A stretch of 64,000 nucleotides of DNA from Lachnospiraceae bacterium (GTDB taxonomy: Bacteria > Bacillota > Clostridia > Lachnospirales > Lachnospiraceae), in contig JAETQI010000006.1 in the NCBI GenBank assembly GCA_021770755.1, forward strand, positions 62,001 through 126,000. Reading direction: 5' to 3'. Position 1 is the stretch's first letter; each line of letters starts with the position of its first letter. Position numbers and translations under genes: made by a program. Under the pieces are notes generated by a model. The model was given only the letters and a program-made list of their open reading frames with translations. It searched no databases and was not told the origin of the DNA. Of this stretch, positions 17,112 through 28,051 are shown piece by piece.

Positions 17112-18223
17112 TTGCTGTAAAACTGCCTGATCCGGTCGACCCTGGCAGTCATGTTCTGCAGGAGCATATCGAGTACGGTGAGGGCGGTCATGGCTTCCAC
17201 GACGACGACAGCCCTTGGAACGATGATCGGATCATGGCGTCCTTTGATCTGGACCGTGATGTCTTCGCCGTTTTTGTTCACGGTGTCCTGCCGCTGGAAA
17301 ATGGACGGTGTGGGTTTAAAATGCGCCCGCAGCAGGATCTCGGAGCCGTCACTGATGCCGCCGAGAATGCCGCCTGCATGATTTGTGGCTTTCGTTACTT
17401 CCTTGTCCTTCATGCGGAAACTGTCATTGTTGGCGGAACCGTTTGCGGAGGATACCCTGACACCGTCGCCGATCTCAAAGGCTTTGACCGCGCCGATCGA
17501 CAGGATCGCCTTCGCAAGATTCGCGTCAAGTTTTTCAAACACAGGTTCGCCGATCCCTGCAGGCATATTGGAGACACGGCAGGCGACGATCCCTCCGGCA
17601 GAGTCGAGGTTTTCCATGCACTGCCGCAGATATGCCTCTGCTTTCAGGGAAGTTTCTTTGTCCGGCATACCGGTCGGATTGCTTCGCGCCTCCTCGATAT
17701 CCATCACCGCCAGCGGGCATTCCGGATCCGGTATCCCGATCGGGCCGATCGCCTGGGTGTAGGCTGTGACTTGGATGCCAAGTTCCGCCAGAAGCTTTGC
17801 GGCAATGGCGCCGGCAGCGACGCGTCCGATCGTCTCGCGCCCCGAGGAACGCCCGCCGCCGCGGTAATCCCGGAAGCCGTATTTCTGGTCAAACGTATAG
17901 TCCGCGTGGCCGGGGCGGTAGTAGGAAGCGATCTCGCTGTAGTCGGATGACTTCTGCGAGGTGTTGCGCACGAGCATGGATATGGGCGTGCCCGTTGTCC
18001 GGCCCTCAAAGATACCGGACAGGATCTCCACGCTGTCTGATTCCTTTCGCTGCGTTGTATAGCGGGAGGCGCCCGGCTTTCTCCTGTCGAGATATGCCTG
18101 TATATCCGTCTCACCCAATGCAAGCCCGGCGGGGCAGCCGTCGACGACGACGCCGATGCCGGCGCCGTGGGATTCTCCCCATGTAGTGATCTTGAACATA
18201 TTTCCAAATGTTGAACCTGACAT
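17102..18223 (-). CDS. aroC: Chorismate synthase
   Basis: A 373-residue FMN-dependent enzyme that converts EPSP to chorismate, the last shikimate step. Clear signatures: TWGESHGAGIGVVVDGCPAG (about 10-29), DYRGGGRSSGRETIGRVAAGA (near 120-140) and HAGGILGGISDG (near 280). The start ATG at 18221-18223 follows AAAGGAAAT; a longer frame to 18253 covers the ribosome site. The gene stands alone on the minus strand, away from other aro genes. Confidence 0.96.
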   Translation of the reverse strand: MSGSTFGNMFKITTWGESHGAGIGVVVDGCPAGLALGETDIQAYLDRRKPGASRYTTQRKESDSVEILSGIFEGRTTGTPISMLVRNTSQKSSDYSEIASYYRPGHADYTFDQKYGFRDYRGGGRSSGRETIGRVAAGAIAAKLLAELGIQVTAYTQAIGPIGIPDPECPLAVMDIEEARSNPTGMPDKETSLKAEAYLRQCMENLDSAGGIVACRVSNMPAGIGEPVFEKLDANLAKAILSIGAVKAFEIGDGVRVSSANGSANNDSFRMKDKEVTKATNHAGGILGGISDGSEILLRAHFKPTPSIFQRQDTVNKNGEDITVQIKGRHDPIIVPRAVVVVEAMTALTVLDMLLQNMTARVDRIRQFYSKIE

Positions 18224-18307
18224 GATTATTTCCTTTCTCGATTCAAATCGCACTTATAAAATTTTCATCGGTTAGAAACTTTTTTATAAAAATTTTATAA
18301 ATAATAG

Positions 18308-18336
18308 TTGCATTTCAGAAGCATACCATATAATAT
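18308..18336 (+). promoter_or_regulatory. Promoter of the VanY-like gene
   Basis: TTGCAT (18308-18313), a 17-base spacer and TAATAT (18331-18336). TATAAT at 18329-18334 is an overlapping alternative. The leader would be about 155 bases long. Confidence 0.55.
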
Positions 18337-18404
18337 TATAATTGTAACGGATACAAAAATCAAGGAAGATTCAGTACACTTACGGCGCACTAACGGATGA
18401 GAGG

Positions 18405-18441
18405 TTACTGTTCATACAGGATTTAACGGAATGAACAGTAA
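18405..18441 (+). promoter_or_regulatory. Inverted repeat in the leader of the VanY-like gene
   Basis: TTACTGTTCAT (18405-18415) and ATGAACAGTAA (18431-18441) are perfect reverse complements 15 bases apart. It could be an RNA hairpin or a protein site. No U-run follows, so it is not a terminator. Confidence 0.4.
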
Positions 18442-18499
18442 TGATGCGTAATCAGTAATAGAACAATCATAGAGAAAGACAAGTTGAGGAAGAGACATA

Positions 18500-19537
18500 A
18501 TGAAAAGAACGTGGAAGGACAACCTTACAGCAAAAATGCGGCAGCAGATCAAAAATCATAAACGGCTGAAACTGCCGATCACTGTGTGCATGGTACTGAT
18601 CACATTTTTTTATAACTTATTTTTTTATTTCGTATATAACACAAAGCGTTTTGCCAGTGTTCTGGTCATATTGATCTTTTTTATCGTGAGCAGCAGCTTT
18701 TCCTTTCTGACAGAGGCAGATCGGATGGAACTGGCATACGAGTCGGAGTGGGCGGAGATCCAGGAGAGTTACGAGTATGTCCCGACGACCTTTCATATCC
18801 GTGAGGAAAAGGTGCTGGACGATGACGATGTGCTGGAAGGTTATGACAATGAGGAACTGAACGTATCCGCTGACGAGATCGACCAGTATTCCCTTGACGA
18901 TATTCTGGAAGCGAACGAGGCAAGCAAGGGAATGGGCAGTACATACACGGAAACAACTTCAAAGTTGTCCAAAGACGACTGGCAGTTGGTGCTTGTCAAC
19001 AAGCAGCACCCGGTGCCGGAGGATTATGAGGTCACGCTTGGCAGGATCAAGGGATCCATGAAATGTGATGCGCGCATTATCGAGGATCTGACGGCGATGA
19101 TGCAGGCTGCAAAGGCGGATGGCATCAGTCTCGTGGTGTGTTCCCCGTACAGGGATTACAACAGGCAGACCGTGCTGTTTGACCGCAAGATCGATTATTA
19201 TATGGAAGAGGGGCACTCCTACATGGAAGCCTACAAGCTGGCGTCCATGACAGTGACGGTTCCCGGCGCGAGCGAACACCAGATCGGTCTGGCGCTGGAC
19301 ATCGTAAGTACGACATACTCCTGGCTTGAGATCGATTTTGGCGAGACGGTAGCCGGCAAATGGCTCAGGGAGCACTGTGATGAGTACGGGTTCATTCTCC
19401 GATATCCAGAGGGCAAAGAGTATATCACAGGGATCCAGTATGAGCCGTGGCATTTCCGGTATGTGGGAAAAGAGGCGGCTGCTCAGATCATGGAGCGGGA
19501 TATCACCCTCGAGGAGTTTGTCGAGGAATTAGAATAA
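18500..19537 (+). CDS. VanY-like D-alanyl-D-alanine carboxypeptidase, membrane-anchored
   Basis: A 345-residue peptidoglycan peptidase. A basic N-terminus is followed by two close hydrophobic stretches (about 25-48 and 52-71), then an acidic linker (DDDDVLEGYDNEELN) and the M15B/VanY domain. Zinc ligands are visible: SEHQIGLALD near 258-267 (SxHxxGxAxD) and EPWHFRY near 317-323. It should trim D-Ala from stem peptides outside the membrane. It lies alone between aroC and tgt, so a housekeeping role is likelier than vancomycin resistance. ATG 18500 follows GAGGAAGAG. Confidence 0.88.
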   Translation: MKRTWKDNLTAKMRQQIKNHKRLKLPITVCMVLITFFYNLFFYFVYNTKRFASVLVILIFFIVSSSFSFLTEADRMELAYESEWAEIQESYEYVPTTFHIREEKVLDDDDVLEGYDNEELNVSADEIDQYSLDDILEANEASKGMGSTYTETTSKLSKDDWQLVLVNKQHPVPEDYEVTLGRIKGSMKCDARIIEDLTAMMQAAKADGISLVVCSPYRDYNRQTVLFDRKIDYYMEEGHSYMEAYKLASMTVTVPGASEHQIGLALDIVSTTYSWLEIDFGETVAGKWLREHCDEYGFILRYPEGKEYITGIQYEPWHFRYVGKEAAAQIMERDITLEEFVEELE

Positions 19538-19570
19538 AAAATATGCTGCTTTGCGGCTGTGGCTGGCGCA

Positions 19571-19603
19571 ATACTCACGGCAGATTTTATTTGCCGTGAG
19601 TAT
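19571..19603 (+). terminator. Perfect 12-bp hairpin between the VanY-like gene and tgt
   Basis: ATACTCACGGCA and TGCCGTGAGTAT pair exactly around a 9-base loop; CTTTGTG follows. It may end the upstream transcript or be a leader hairpin of tgt, whose ATG is 22 bases downstream. Confidence 0.5.
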
Positions 19604-19624
19604 CTTTGTGCGAAAGGAAAATAT

Positions 19625-20749
19625 ATGTATCGATTATTAAAACAGGAGGGGCGTGCCAAACGTGCGGAAGTCACTACGGTTCACGGCACGATCCAGACTC
19701 CGGTATTTATGAATGTGGGCACTGTTGCGGCGATCAAGGGAGCTGTGTCGACGGCTGACTTAGAGGAGATTGGCACACAGGTAGAACTCTCCAACACGTA
19801 TCATCTCCATGTCAGGACAGGTGACGAGACGATCAAAAGATTGGGCGGGCTGCACAGATTCATGTCGTGGGACAAGCCGATCCTCACGGATTCCGGCGGT
19901 TTTCAGGTCTTTTCGCTGGCGGGACTCCGCAAGATCAAGGAGGAGGGCGTTTACTTCAACTCCCACATAGACGGCAGGAAGATTTTTATGGGTCCGGAGG
20001 AGAGTATGCGGATCCAGTCCAATCTCGCCTCCACGATCGCGATGGCTTTTGACGAGTGTGCCCCCAGCAGGGCGGACAGGCGGTATGTCGCAGATTCCGT
20101 GGAGCGCACGACGCGATGGCTTGCGCGGTGCAGGACAGAGATGAAACGGCTCAATTCCCTCGAGGATACGATCAACAAAGATCAGATGCTGTTTGGGATC
20201 AACCAGGGTGCAGTCTACGCGGATATCCGTATCGAACATGCTAAGCGGATCACAGAGATGGATCTGGACGGCTACGCAGTCGGCGGGCTGGCGGTGGGAG
20301 AGACCCATGAGGAAATGTATTACATCCTGGAGGAGACGGTGCCCTATCTGCCAAAGGATAAGCCGACATACCTGATGGGTGTCGGTACGCCTGCCAATAT
20401 CCTCGAGGGCGTGGAGCGCGGCATCGACTTTTTTGACTGCGTATATCCGACCAGAAACGGGCGTCACGGACATCTTTATACCAACCAGGGCAAGATCAAC
20501 CTCTTCAATGCCAGATATGAACTTGACGACCGGCCGATCGAGGAGGGCTGCAACTGCCCCGCCTGCCGCAGATATTCGAGAGCCTACATCCGCCATCTTC
20601 TAAAAGCGAAGGAGATGCTTGGACTGCGGCTCTGTGTTCTCCACAATCTCTATTTCTACAATACGATGATGACGGAGATCAGGGATGCGCTCGACGCCGG
20701 TGAATTTGCCGCCTACAAGAAGCGGAAACTGGAAAATATGTCTTTATAA
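19625..20749 (+). CDS. tgt: Queuine tRNA-ribosyltransferase
   Basis: A 374-residue enzyme that swaps guanine 34 for a queuosine precursor in tRNAs with GUN anticodons. Signature text: SNTYHLHVRTGDE, LTDSGGFQVFSL (catalytic Asp, near 90), FGINQGAVYADIR, GYAVGGLAVGE, DCVYPTRNGRHGHLYT (nucleophile Asp) and the zinc site CNCPACRRYSRAYIRHLLKAKE. Start ATG 19625 follows GAAAGGAAA; the frame extends back to 19559 but that part contains the hairpin. It sits directly upstream of yajC, the usual tgt-yajC order. Confidence 0.96.
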   Translation: MYRLLKQEGRAKRAEVTTVHGTIQTPVFMNVGTVAAIKGAVSTADLEEIGTQVELSNTYHLHVRTGDETIKRLGGLHRFMSWDKPILTDSGGFQVFSLAGLRKIKEEGVYFNSHIDGRKIFMGPEESMRIQSNLASTIAMAFDECAPSRADRRYVADSVERTTRWLARCRTEMKRLNSLEDTINKDQMLFGINQGAVYADIRIEHAKRITEMDLDGYAVGGLAVGETHEEMYYILEETVPYLPKDKPTYLMGVGTPANILEGVERGIDFFDCVYPTRNGRHGHLYTNQGKINLFNARYELDDRPIEEGCNCPACRRYSRAYIRHLLKAKEMLGLRLCVLHNLYFYNTMMTEIRDALDAGEFAAYKKRKLENMSL

Positions 20750-20758
20750 ATATTTTAC

Positions 20759-20787
20759 TTGAAGAATTGGAAAATCTTGTGTATGAT
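20759..20787 (+). promoter_or_regulatory. Promoter of yajC
   Basis: TTGAAG (20759-20764), a 17-base spacer and TATGAT (20782-20787), just after the tgt stop. It allows yajC expression separate from tgt. Confidence 0.7.
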
Positions 20788-20855
20788 ATATACTATGTGT
20801 TTCACATAAGAAGTTTTTTGACAGATCTCAAATTCGTTAGGAGGAAAATTTGAAC

Positions 20856-21182
20856 ATGAGTTTATTATTGGCACAGACAGATGCGACAGCAGCAGGACAA
20901 GGTGCTGCAAGTATGATATCGCTTGTAGTGATGTTAGTATTTTGGTTCGGTATCATGTATTTTCTGATGATCCGCCCCCAGAGAAAGGAACAGAAGAAAA
21001 AGGCCGCGCTCGTCAATTCGGTAGAGGTTGGTGACAGTATTCTGACGACCAGCGGATTTTACGGCATTGTGATCGATGTCACTGACGAAGATGTTATCGT
21101 AGAATTTGGCAACAACAAAAACTGTCGTATTCCGATGAAAAAAGGAGCGATCGAGCAGGTTGAGAAGCCGGACAGTGAATAA
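20856..21182 (+). CDS. yajC: Preprotein translocase accessory subunit YajC
   Basis: A 108-residue membrane protein that joins SecDF at the Sec translocon. One transmembrane segment (about 20-39, ISLVVMLVFWFGIMYFLMI) is followed by the family motif RPQRKEQKK and a small beta domain (VNSVEVGDSILTTSGFYGIV). AGGAGG at 20839-20844 lies 11 bases before ATG 20856; TTG 20850, 5 bases away, is an alternative that adds two residues. secD and secF are not in the window. Confidence 0.93.
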   Translation: MSLLLAQTDATAAGQGAASMISLVVMLVFWFGIMYFLMIRPQRKEQKKKAALVNSVEVGDSILTTSGFYGIVIDVTDEDVIVEFGNNKNCRIPMKKGAIEQVEKPDSE

Positions 21183-21199
21183 AATCATCTCCTGAAGAG

Positions 21200-21229
21200 T
21201 CTCCCCTATGTATATCCGGGAGATTTTTT
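21200..21229 (+). terminator. Terminator after yajC
   Basis: TCTCCC and GGGAGA around a 12-base loop, followed by six T residues, 18 bases after the stop. Confidence 0.8.
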
Positions 21230-21262
21230 CATTCGGACAAAAGAAAAACGGAGGAAATACAA

Positions 21263-21787
21263 ATGATCTATATAGACGGACAGATCCTGCTCTTTATCCA
21301 GGAACACCTGCGCAATCCGGTGTGCGACCTGTTTTTTAAATGCATCACGCATCTGGGTGACGCTGGTATTTTCTGGATCCTGCTGACGGTCGTTCTGCTG
21401 TGTTTCCGGCAGACCAGGCGGGCAGGTATCTATTCTGCATGCGCCCTGATCGGATCGCTGGTGGTCAACAATCTGATCCTGAAGAATCTGGTAGGCAGGA
21501 TCAGACCTTACGAGGTAGTGGAGGGACTTCAATGTATTGTTGCGCCTGCACTGGATGCTTCGTTTCCTTCCGGCCATACCGGCGCCAGTTTTGCCTCTGC
21601 GGTTTCCATATCCAGAGAGCTGCCAGGGAAGTTTGCGGTCTTTTTTATCGTGCTGGCGTCGCTCATTGCTTTTTCCAGACTGTATGTCGGGATCCATTAT
21701 CCGACAGATGTGCTGGGCGGACTTGTGACAGGAATCGGGATCGGACTGCTCGTCAATGTGATCGGAGCTCGCTGTGAGCAGCAATAG
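21263..21787 (+). CDS. PAP2-family membrane phosphatase
   Basis: A 174-residue membrane protein with the complete acid phosphatase signature: KNLVGRIRP (about 73-81), PSGHT (about 102-106) and [12 protein letters not shown] (about 137-148). About five hydrophobic segments are visible. It probably removes phosphate from a lipid such as undecaprenyl pyrophosphate or phosphatidylglycerol phosphate; the sequence does not separate these. ATG 21263 follows GGAGG. It is flanked by a terminator upstream and leuB downstream. Confidence 0.88.
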   Translation: MIYIDGQILLFIQEHLRNPVCDLFFKCITHLGDAGIFWILLTVVLLCFRQTRRAGIYSACALIGSLVVNNLILKNLVGRIRPYEVVEGLQCIVAPALDASFPSGHTGASFASAVSISRELPGKFAVFFIVLASLIAFSRLYVGIHYPTDVLGGLVTGIGIGLLVNVIGARCEQQ

Positions 21788-21909
21788 CGGCTCAGATAAA
21801 GATTTTTTTATGTAATCTGTTGAAATTTTCTGTCGAATGTAATATGATTGAATATGTGTATATTTATTCACTGGCTGGATTTTCAGCCAAAGAAAAGGAG
21901 ATAGCAAGA

Positions 21910-23022
21910 ATGAATTCGAGAATGAATCTGAATATTGTGTGTATACCCGGCGACGGGATCGGACCGGAGATCGTTGCGGAGGCAAAAAAAGTGCTTGACA
22001 AGGTTGCTGTGAAATTCGGCCACAGCATTTCGTATAAAGATATCCTGATGGGAGGCGCTTCCATCGACGCGTGCGGGGAACCGCTCACGGACGAGGCGAT
22101 CGCCGCTGCCAAGGCTGCGGACGCTGTTCTGATGGGATCCATCGGCGGGAATACTTCCACCTCGCCGTGGTATCAGCTACCGCCCCATCTGAGACCGGAA
22201 GCAGGACTTCTGAAGCTGAGAAAGGAACTGAATCTGTTTGCAAATCTGAGACCGGCATATCTGTATAAGGAACTGAGAGAAGCATGTCCGCTGAGAGAGG
22301 ATATCATCGGCGGCGGATTTGACATGATGATCATGCGCGAGCTCACGGGCGGTCTGTATTTTGGAGAGCGCAGCACCAGGACGATGAACGGCGTTGTCAC
22401 CGCGGTAGACACGCTTACCTATACAGAGAATGAGATTCGGCGTATTGCCATCAAGGGTTTTGACATCGCGATGAAGCGCAGGAAAAAGGTGACAAGTGTA
22501 GATAAGGCAAATGTGCTCGATTCCTCCAGGCTCTGGAGAAAAGTAGTCGAGGAAGTGGCGCTGGATTATCCGGAGGTCACATTGGAGCATATGCTTGTGG
22601 ATAACTGTGCGATGCAGCTTGTAAAGGATCCCAAACAGTTTGACGTGATCCTGACCGAAAATATGTTTGGAGACATTCTCTCCGATGAGGCGAGCATGGT
22701 AACCGGTTCCATCGGCATGCTCTCGTCGGCAAGCTTAAATGACACGAAATTCGGATTATATGAGCCGAGCGGCGGATCAGCCCCGGACATTGCAGGAAAG
22801 GGGATCGCAAACCCGATCGCAACGATACTGAGTGCAGCCATGATGCTTCGTTATTCGTTTGATCTGGACGAGGAAGCAGACGCGGTCGAGTCCGCTGTCA
22901 GGAAAGTGCTCGAGGATGGCTTCCGTACGATCGACATCATGCCGCAGGAGGAGAGCAGGCGCGCCGGTGTCAGCCAGGTCGGCACCGCGATGATGGGCGA
23001 TCTGATCTCCAATAGAATATAA
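21910..23022 (+). CDS. leuB: 3-Isopropylmalate dehydrogenase
   Basis: A 370-residue NAD-dependent enzyme of leucine synthesis. Signatures: [18 protein letters not shown] at the N-terminus, substrate residues in [17 protein letters not shown], and [26 protein letters not shown] near 245-270 with the metal-binding aspartates. AAGGAG at 21895-21900 supports ATG 21910; the frame upstream to 21820 is non-coding leader with a small TGGCTG/CAGCCA hairpin. leuA and leuCD are not here, but ilvD and ilvB follow on the same strand, 46 and 32 bases apart. Confidence 0.96.
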   Translation: MNSRMNLNIVCIPGDGIGPEIVAEAKKVLDKVAVKFGHSISYKDILMGGASIDACGEPLTDEAIAAAKAADAVLMGSIGGNTSTSPWYQLPPHLRPEAGLLKLRKELNLFANLRPAYLYKELREACPLREDIIGGGFDMMIMRELTGGLYFGERSTRTMNGVVTAVDTLTYTENEIRRIAIKGFDIAMKRRKKVTSVDKANVLDSSRLWRKVVEEVALDYPEVTLEHMLVDNCAMQLVKDPKQFDVILTENMFGDILSDEASMVTGSIGMLSSASLNDTKFGLYEPSGGSAPDIAGKGIANPIATILSAAMMLRYSFDLDEEADAVESAVRKVLEDGFRTIDIMPQEESRRAGVSQVGTAMMGDLISNRI

Positions 23023-23068
23023 GTTAGAACATAGGTTATCAGACTGATGATAGGGAGGATCGAAGACA

Positions 23069-24739
23069 ATGAGAAGTGATAATGTGAAAAAAGGAATGCA
23101 GCAGGCTCCGCACAGAAGTCTGTTCAATGCGCTGGGATTTACAGAAGAAGAGATGAGGAAGCCGATGGTCGGCATCGTGAGTTCTTACAATGAGATCGTG
23201 CCGGGGCATATGAATCTCGACAAGATCGTCAATGCCGTAAAGCTCGGTGTGGCAGAGGCAGGCGGCGTGCCCGTGGTATTTCCGGCGATCGCGGTCTGCG
23301 ACGGCATCGCGATGGGACATATCGGTATGAAATATTCTCTCGTGACCAGGGATCTGATCGCCGATTCCACAGAGTGTATGGCGCTGGCACATCAGTTCGA
23401 CGCGCTTGTCATGGTGCCAAACTGCGACAAGAATGTTCCAGGACTTTTGATGGCGGCAGCCCGCATCAACGTGCCCACAGTGTTTGTGTCGGGGGGACCT
23501 ATGCTCGCTGGTCATGTAAGAGGGCAGAAGCGCAGTCTCTCATCCATGTTTGAGGCGGTTGGATCCTACGCGGCGGGAACCATGAGCGAGGAGGATGTGT
23601 GCGAGTTTGAGAACAAGGCATGTCCTACATGCGGTTCCTGCTCCGGTATGTACACCGCAAACTCCATGAACTGTCTCACCGAGGCGCTCGGAATGGGCTT
23701 GCAGGGAAACGGCACGATCCCGGCCGTCTATTCAGAGCGGATCAAGCTTGCAAAACACGCTGGCATGGCAGTGATGGAAATGCTCCGGAACAATATATGT
23801 CCGCGCGATATCATGACAAAGGAATCGATCATCAACGCGCTCACTGTCGATATGGCGCTGGGCTGCTCTACGAACTCGATGCTCCATCTGCCGGCGATCG
23901 CCCATGAGATCGGATTTGACTTTGACATTGCATACGCAAATGAGATCAGTGCAAAGACGCCGAATCTCTGCCATCTTGCGCCTGCTGGTCCTACGTACAT
24001 GGAGGATCTGAACGAGGCGGGCGGTGTGTATGCGGTGATGAACGAGCTGTCGGAGCTCGGGCTTTTGAACGAGGACTGTATGACCGTGACCGGAAAGACG
24101 ATCGGAGAAAATATCAAAGGAGTCCGGAACAAGAATCCCGAGGTGATCCGGCCTCTCGACAACCCCTACAGCAAGACTGGCGGACTTGCCGTGCTGAAAG
24201 GGAACCTCGCGCCCGACGGAAGCGTTGTAAAGCGTTCGGCTGTGGCGCCTGAGATGCTTGTGCACGAGGGACCCGCACGCGTGTTTGAGTGCGAGGAGGA
24301 TGCGATCGATGCGATCAAGGGCGGCAGGATCGTCGCGGGCGATGTCGTAGTGATCCGTTACGAAGGACCAAAGGGCGGCCCCGGTATGCGTGAGATGCTC
24401 AACCCCACCTCGGCGATCGCCGGGATGGGACTTGGCTCCACGGTAGCGCTGATCACAGACGGGCGTTTCTCCGGTGCGTCGCGCGGCGCTTCGATCGGAC
24501 ACGTGTCGCCGGAGGCGGCGGTCGGCGGACCGATCGCACTCGTCAGGGAGGGGGATATCATCGCCATCAACATCACAGAGTGTACGCTGGACGTCAAAGT
24601 ATCCGATGAAGAGCTGGCAAAACGCCGTGCAGAATGGCAGCCAAGAGAGCCGAAGATCACGACAGGCTATCTTGCTAGATACCGTGAGCTCGTCACGAGC
24701 GGCAACAGGGGAGCGATCCTTGAGATACCAAAGAATTGA
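23069..24739 (+). CDS. ilvD: Dihydroxy-acid dehydratase
   Basis: A 556-residue Fe-S enzyme that dehydrates dihydroxy acids in valine, isoleucine and leucine synthesis. Cluster and metal motifs are intact: [13 protein letters not shown] near 118, [19 protein letters not shown] near 187 and the C-terminal [19 protein letters not shown] near 465. Start ATG 23069 follows AGGGAGG. It is the middle gene of leuB-ilvD-ilvB. Confidence 0.97.
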   Translation: MRSDNVKKGMQQAPHRSLFNALGFTEEEMRKPMVGIVSSYNEIVPGHMNLDKIVNAVKLGVAEAGGVPVVFPAIAVCDGIAMGHIGMKYSLVTRDLIADSTECMALAHQFDALVMVPNCDKNVPGLLMAAARINVPTVFVSGGPMLAGHVRGQKRSLSSMFEAVGSYAAGTMSEEDVCEFENKACPTCGSCSGMYTANSMNCLTEALGMGLQGNGTIPAVYSERIKLAKHAGMAVMEMLRNNICPRDIMTKESIINALTVDMALGCSTNSMLHLPAIAHEIGFDFDIAYANEISAKTPNLCHLAPAGPTYMEDLNEAGGVYAVMNELSELGLLNEDCMTVTGKTIGENIKGVRNKNPEVIRPLDNPYSKTGGLAVLKGNLAPDGSVVKRSAVAPEMLVHEGPARVFECEEDAIDAIKGGRIVAGDVVVIRYEGPKGGPGMREMLNPTSAIAGMGLGSTVALITDGRFSGASRGASIGHVSPEAAVGGPIALVREGDIIAINITECTLDVKVSDEELAKRRAEWQPREPKITTGYLARYRELVTSGNRGAILEIPKN

Positions 24740-24771
24740 AAACAATATTATGACCAAAGGAGAATTATAGT

Positions 24772-26454
24772 ATGCAGTTGACAGGTTCACAAATTGTTAT
24801 CGAATGTCTGAAGGAGCAGGGAGTTGACACCGTATTTGGTTACCCCGGCGGTTCCATATTGAATATTTATGATGAATTATATAAGCACAGCGATGAGATC
24901 AGGCATATCCTGACCTCCCATGAGCAGGGTGCATCCCACGCTGCGGACGGCTATGCGCGCGCGACAGGCAAGGTTGGTGTCTGTCTTGCGACAAGCGGCC
25001 CCGGCGCGACCAATCTGGTTACGGGCATCGCTACGGCGTATATGGATTCCGTACCGATGGTTGCCATCACCGCAAACGTTACACTGCCGCTTCTCGGAAA
25101 GGATTCTTTCCAGGAAGTCGACATCGCGGGCGTGACGATGCCGATCACAAAGCACGGCTATATCGTAAAAGATGTGACGACACTTGCCGACACGATCCGA
25201 AAAGCCTTTAAGATCGCAAAGTCCGGCAGACCTGGCCCCGTGCTGGTAGACATCACGAAAGATGCCACGGCAAATAAATGCGAATTCACTCCGCAAAAGC
25301 CGGAACAACCCGTTATCACCAACTCGTACACGGAGAAGGATATCGACGTAGCCCTTGAGATGATCAGAAATGCCAAAAAACCGTATATTTATCTTGGCGG
25401 CGGCGCGATCATCTCGAATGCATCGAGGGAAGTCAAGGAGTTTGCCGACAAGATCCAGGCGCCAGTGTGCGACACGCTGATGGCAAAGGGAGCCTTTGAC
25501 GGAAAGAGTGCGTTATACACAGGTATGATCGGCATGCACGGAACCAAGACATCGAATTACGGTGTCAGCCAGTGTGACCTGCTGATCGCTCTGGGAGCAC
25601 GATTCTCTGACAGAGTTGTGGGAAATCCGAAGAAATTCGCTGAGAATGCCAGGATCTTACATATTGATATCGATGCCGCGGAGATCAACAAGAACATTCG
25701 GACAGACGCCTCTGTCATCGGTGATCTGAAAACTGTCTTAAAGGAGCTGAACAGCAAACTGGAGCAGCAGGAGCACGATGAATGGATCGCACAGATCAAG
25801 GCGCTCAAGGAAAAATATCCGCTTCGGTATGAATCGGATAAGCTGACCTGTCCGTATGTGATCGAGGAGCTTGACCGCGTGACAGAGGGAAAAGCGATCG
25901 TCTCTACAGATGTCGGACAGCATCAGATGTGGGCGGCGCAGTATTATCAGTATACCGAACCGCGTACGTTCCTTTCGTCCGGCGGACTTGGCACGATGGG
26001 ATACGGGCTTGGCGCCTGCATCGGCGCAAAGGTCGGTATGCCTGACAAGATCTGCGTGAACATTGCCGGTGATGGATGCTTTCGGATGAACATGAACGAG
26101 CTGGCAACGGCAAGCCGGTACAACATTCCTATCATACAGATCATCATCAACAATCATGTGCTGGGTATGGTGCGGCAGTGGCAGACATTGTTTTATGGGA
26201 AGAGATATTCACAGACAGTGCTGACTGACAAGGTTGATTTTGTGAAGGTTTCGGAAGGACTTGGCTGCGAGGCGATCCGCGTCACTAAGCGGGAAGAAGT
26301 CGGTCCTGCCATTGAGCGGGCAGTTTCACTGCAAAAACCTGTTGTGATCGAGTGTGTGATCGAGGAGGATGACAAGGTATTTCCGATGGTTCCCGCAGGA
26401 GCCGCGATCAGCGAGGCATTTGACGCGGAGGATCTGGAACGGAGTGAACAGTAA
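24772..26454 (+). CDS. ilvB: Acetolactate synthase, large subunit
   Basis: A 560-residue thiamine-diphosphate enzyme that makes acetolactate or acetohydroxybutyrate. [14 protein letters not shown] and [21 protein letters not shown] (the Glu that activates the cofactor) are near 22-60; the cofactor/Mg motif [15 protein letters not shown] is near 425, ending in [14 protein letters not shown] regulatory small subunit (ilvN) and ilvC are not in the window. ATG 24772 follows AAAGGAG. The L,D-transpeptidase gene begins 14 bases after its stop. Confidence 0.95.
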   Translation: MQLTGSQIVIECLKEQGVDTVFGYPGGSILNIYDELYKHSDEIRHILTSHEQGASHAADGYARATGKVGVCLATSGPGATNLVTGIATAYMDSVPMVAITANVTLPLLGKDSFQEVDIAGVTMPITKHGYIVKDVTTLADTIRKAFKIAKSGRPGPVLVDITKDATANKCEFTPQKPEQPVITNSYTEKDIDVALEMIRNAKKPYIYLGGGAIISNASREVKEFADKIQAPVCDTLMAKGAFDGKSALYTGMIGMHGTKTSNYGVSQCDLLIALGARFSDRVVGNPKKFAENARILHIDIDAAEINKNIRTDASVIGDLKTVLKELNSKLEQQEHDEWIAQIKALKEKYPLRYESDKLTCPYVIEELDRVTEGKAIVSTDVGQHQMWAAQYYQYTEPRTFLSSGGLGTMGYGLGACIGAKVGMPDKICVNIAGDGCFRMNMNELATASRYNIPIIQIIINNHVLGMVRQWQTLFYGKRYSQTVLTDKVDFVKVSEGLGCEAIRVTKREEVGPAIERAVSLQKPVVIECVIEEDDKVFPMVPAGAAISEAFDAEDLERSEQ

Positions 26455-26468
26455 CGTTGGAATGATAT

Positions 26469-27914
26469 ATGAGAAGATTTTTGACTGGACTGTTGCGTCT
26501 GACCGGTGTGCTGGCGGTGCTTGGCATCGGCGCTGTCATCGCACTGGATCAATACTATCAACATGTTTTTCCGATGTTTGTCGTGATCAATGATGTATAT
26601 TGCACAGGAATGACAGCCGATAACGTCTCAGAGATTCTCAACGATACCTATGACCTGCACAATGACCGGATCACAGTGCGCATGCTGGACGGCAAAGTAC
26701 ATGAGATACCGCTTGATGAGTATGGGGTTACGATATCCTACAGGTCTGCGGTCGAAGAATATATGAGACAGTGCAAATCCCGTCCGTTTCAATGGCTGGG
26801 GAATATTCAGGAAAAGACGGTGTATCCCACATATTACTGTGATACTGCTGCCATGACTGCAAAATTGGAGGATACGGCATGGCTCAGTGCGGATCCGTAT
26901 CAGGGTGAAAATACGGTATCCATTGTACGCAGTACTTCGGCGGGATATATTCTGGTCGATAAAACAAAGGATCTGCTTTCCAGGGACGATGCAGCGGCAT
27001 TGATCTGTGAAAAAATTGTCAGCCATTTGTCCGGGATGAACGGAAAACCGTTCCAGACGACGTTGATCGATCTGTCAACCGGAGACGGCAAAGAGATCTG
27101 CTATAAGGATCTTCCATATACGGACGAGATGAAGGATACACTTGCGAAGTGGGAGGGGATCCGTGATTTTCAGGATTTTCATGTGACGTATCAGTTTGGC
27201 GACCGCGAGGAAGTGATCGATGCAAATATTGTCGCGGACTGGATGGCGCTGGATGAAGATGGCGGTATTTTATTTGATGAGAACAATACTCCGCTGCTCG
27301 ATGAGACGATCATAGAAGAATATGTGGCATATTTGTCAGCAACCTACAATACAGTGGGAATAGAGCGTGAATTTCATGCCACGAGGGGCGATGTCGTCAA
27401 GGTGTCGGGCGGCGGCTATGGGAACAAGATCGACGAGCGGGCAGAGTATGAATTCCTGCTGGATGCATTTCGCAGCAAGGAGGGCGGTGTACGGATTCCC
27501 GAGTACACGTCCGAGGCATGGGAAAAGGGTTCCGATGATATCGGCGATACCTATATCGAGGTGGATATGGGCAGCCAGCACATGTACTATTATGTCGATG
27601 GGGAGAGCGTGATCGACACTCCGATCGTCACCGGGAACGTGTCGCGAAAGTGGAGCACACCTGCCAAAGTCTGTTTCGTGTATTTCAAACAGAAAAACAG
27701 AGTGCTCCGGGGTGCAAACTACGCAACTCCTGTCAAGTACTGGATGGCGGTGGACGGTCATATCGGTATCCACGACGCCACATGGCGGAAGGAATTCGGG
27801 GGAGAGATCTATAAGACAAACGGTTCCCATGGATGTATCAATACACCGCTCGAGATCATGACAGAATTGTATGATATGGTTGAGTTGGGGACACCGGTCA
27901 TCATGTTTTACTGA
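26469..27914 (+). CDS. L,D-transpeptidase with peptidoglycan-binding domain
   Basis: A 481-residue cell-wall enzyme. A basic start and one membrane anchor (about 8-27) place it outside the membrane. The middle holds a PG_binding_4-like region (for example YEFLLDAFRSKEGGVRIPEYTS preceding the catalytic domain). The C-terminal YkuD domain carries HIGIHDATWR and SHGCINTP, with the nucleophile Cys near 463. It forms 3-3 cross-links or attaches proteins to peptidoglycan. It may be carried on the ilvB transcript, 14 bases upstream, which looks like chance adjacency rather than a shared pathway. Confidence 0.9.
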   Translation: MRRFLTGLLRLTGVLAVLGIGAVIALDQYYQHVFPMFVVINDVYCTGMTADNVSEILNDTYDLHNDRITVRMLDGKVHEIPLDEYGVTISYRSAVEEYMRQCKSRPFQWLGNIQEKTVYPTYYCDTAAMTAKLEDTAWLSADPYQGENTVSIVRSTSAGYILVDKTKDLLSRDDAAALICEKIVSHLSGMNGKPFQTTLIDLSTGDGKEICYKDLPYTDEMKDTLAKWEGIRDFQDFHVTYQFGDREEVIDANIVADWMALDEDGGILFDENNTPLLDETIIEEYVAYLSATYNTVGIEREFHATRGDVVKVSGGGYGNKIDERAEYEFLLDAFRSKEGGVRIPEYTSEAWEKGSDDIGDTYIEVDMGSQHMYYYVDGESVIDTPIVTGNVSRKWSTPAKVCFVYFKQKNRVLRGANYATPVKYWMAVDGHIGIHDATWRKEFGGEIYKTNGSHGCINTPLEIMTELYDMVELGTPVIMFY

Positions 27915-28051
27915 TATGCGTGCAATATTCAACATTTTTATTGTTACAATATACAATGTTGTTTATATATATCTATTGTGTAATATGTCTCTTTTGTGCT
28001 GTCAGCAGCAGGAGAGCGCATCAAAAAAAGAAAATCAGGAGGAGTTAGAAA

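Noticed and set aside
17234-17950. 238-codon plus-strand frame inside aroC
   Set aside because: Shadow of chorismate synthase, whose conserved motifs are all on the minus strand.
18500-19537. Vancomycin resistance role for the VanY-like gene
   Set aside because: No vanHAX, vanRS or related genes are nearby; VanY-type carboxypeptidases are common housekeeping enzymes in Clostridia.
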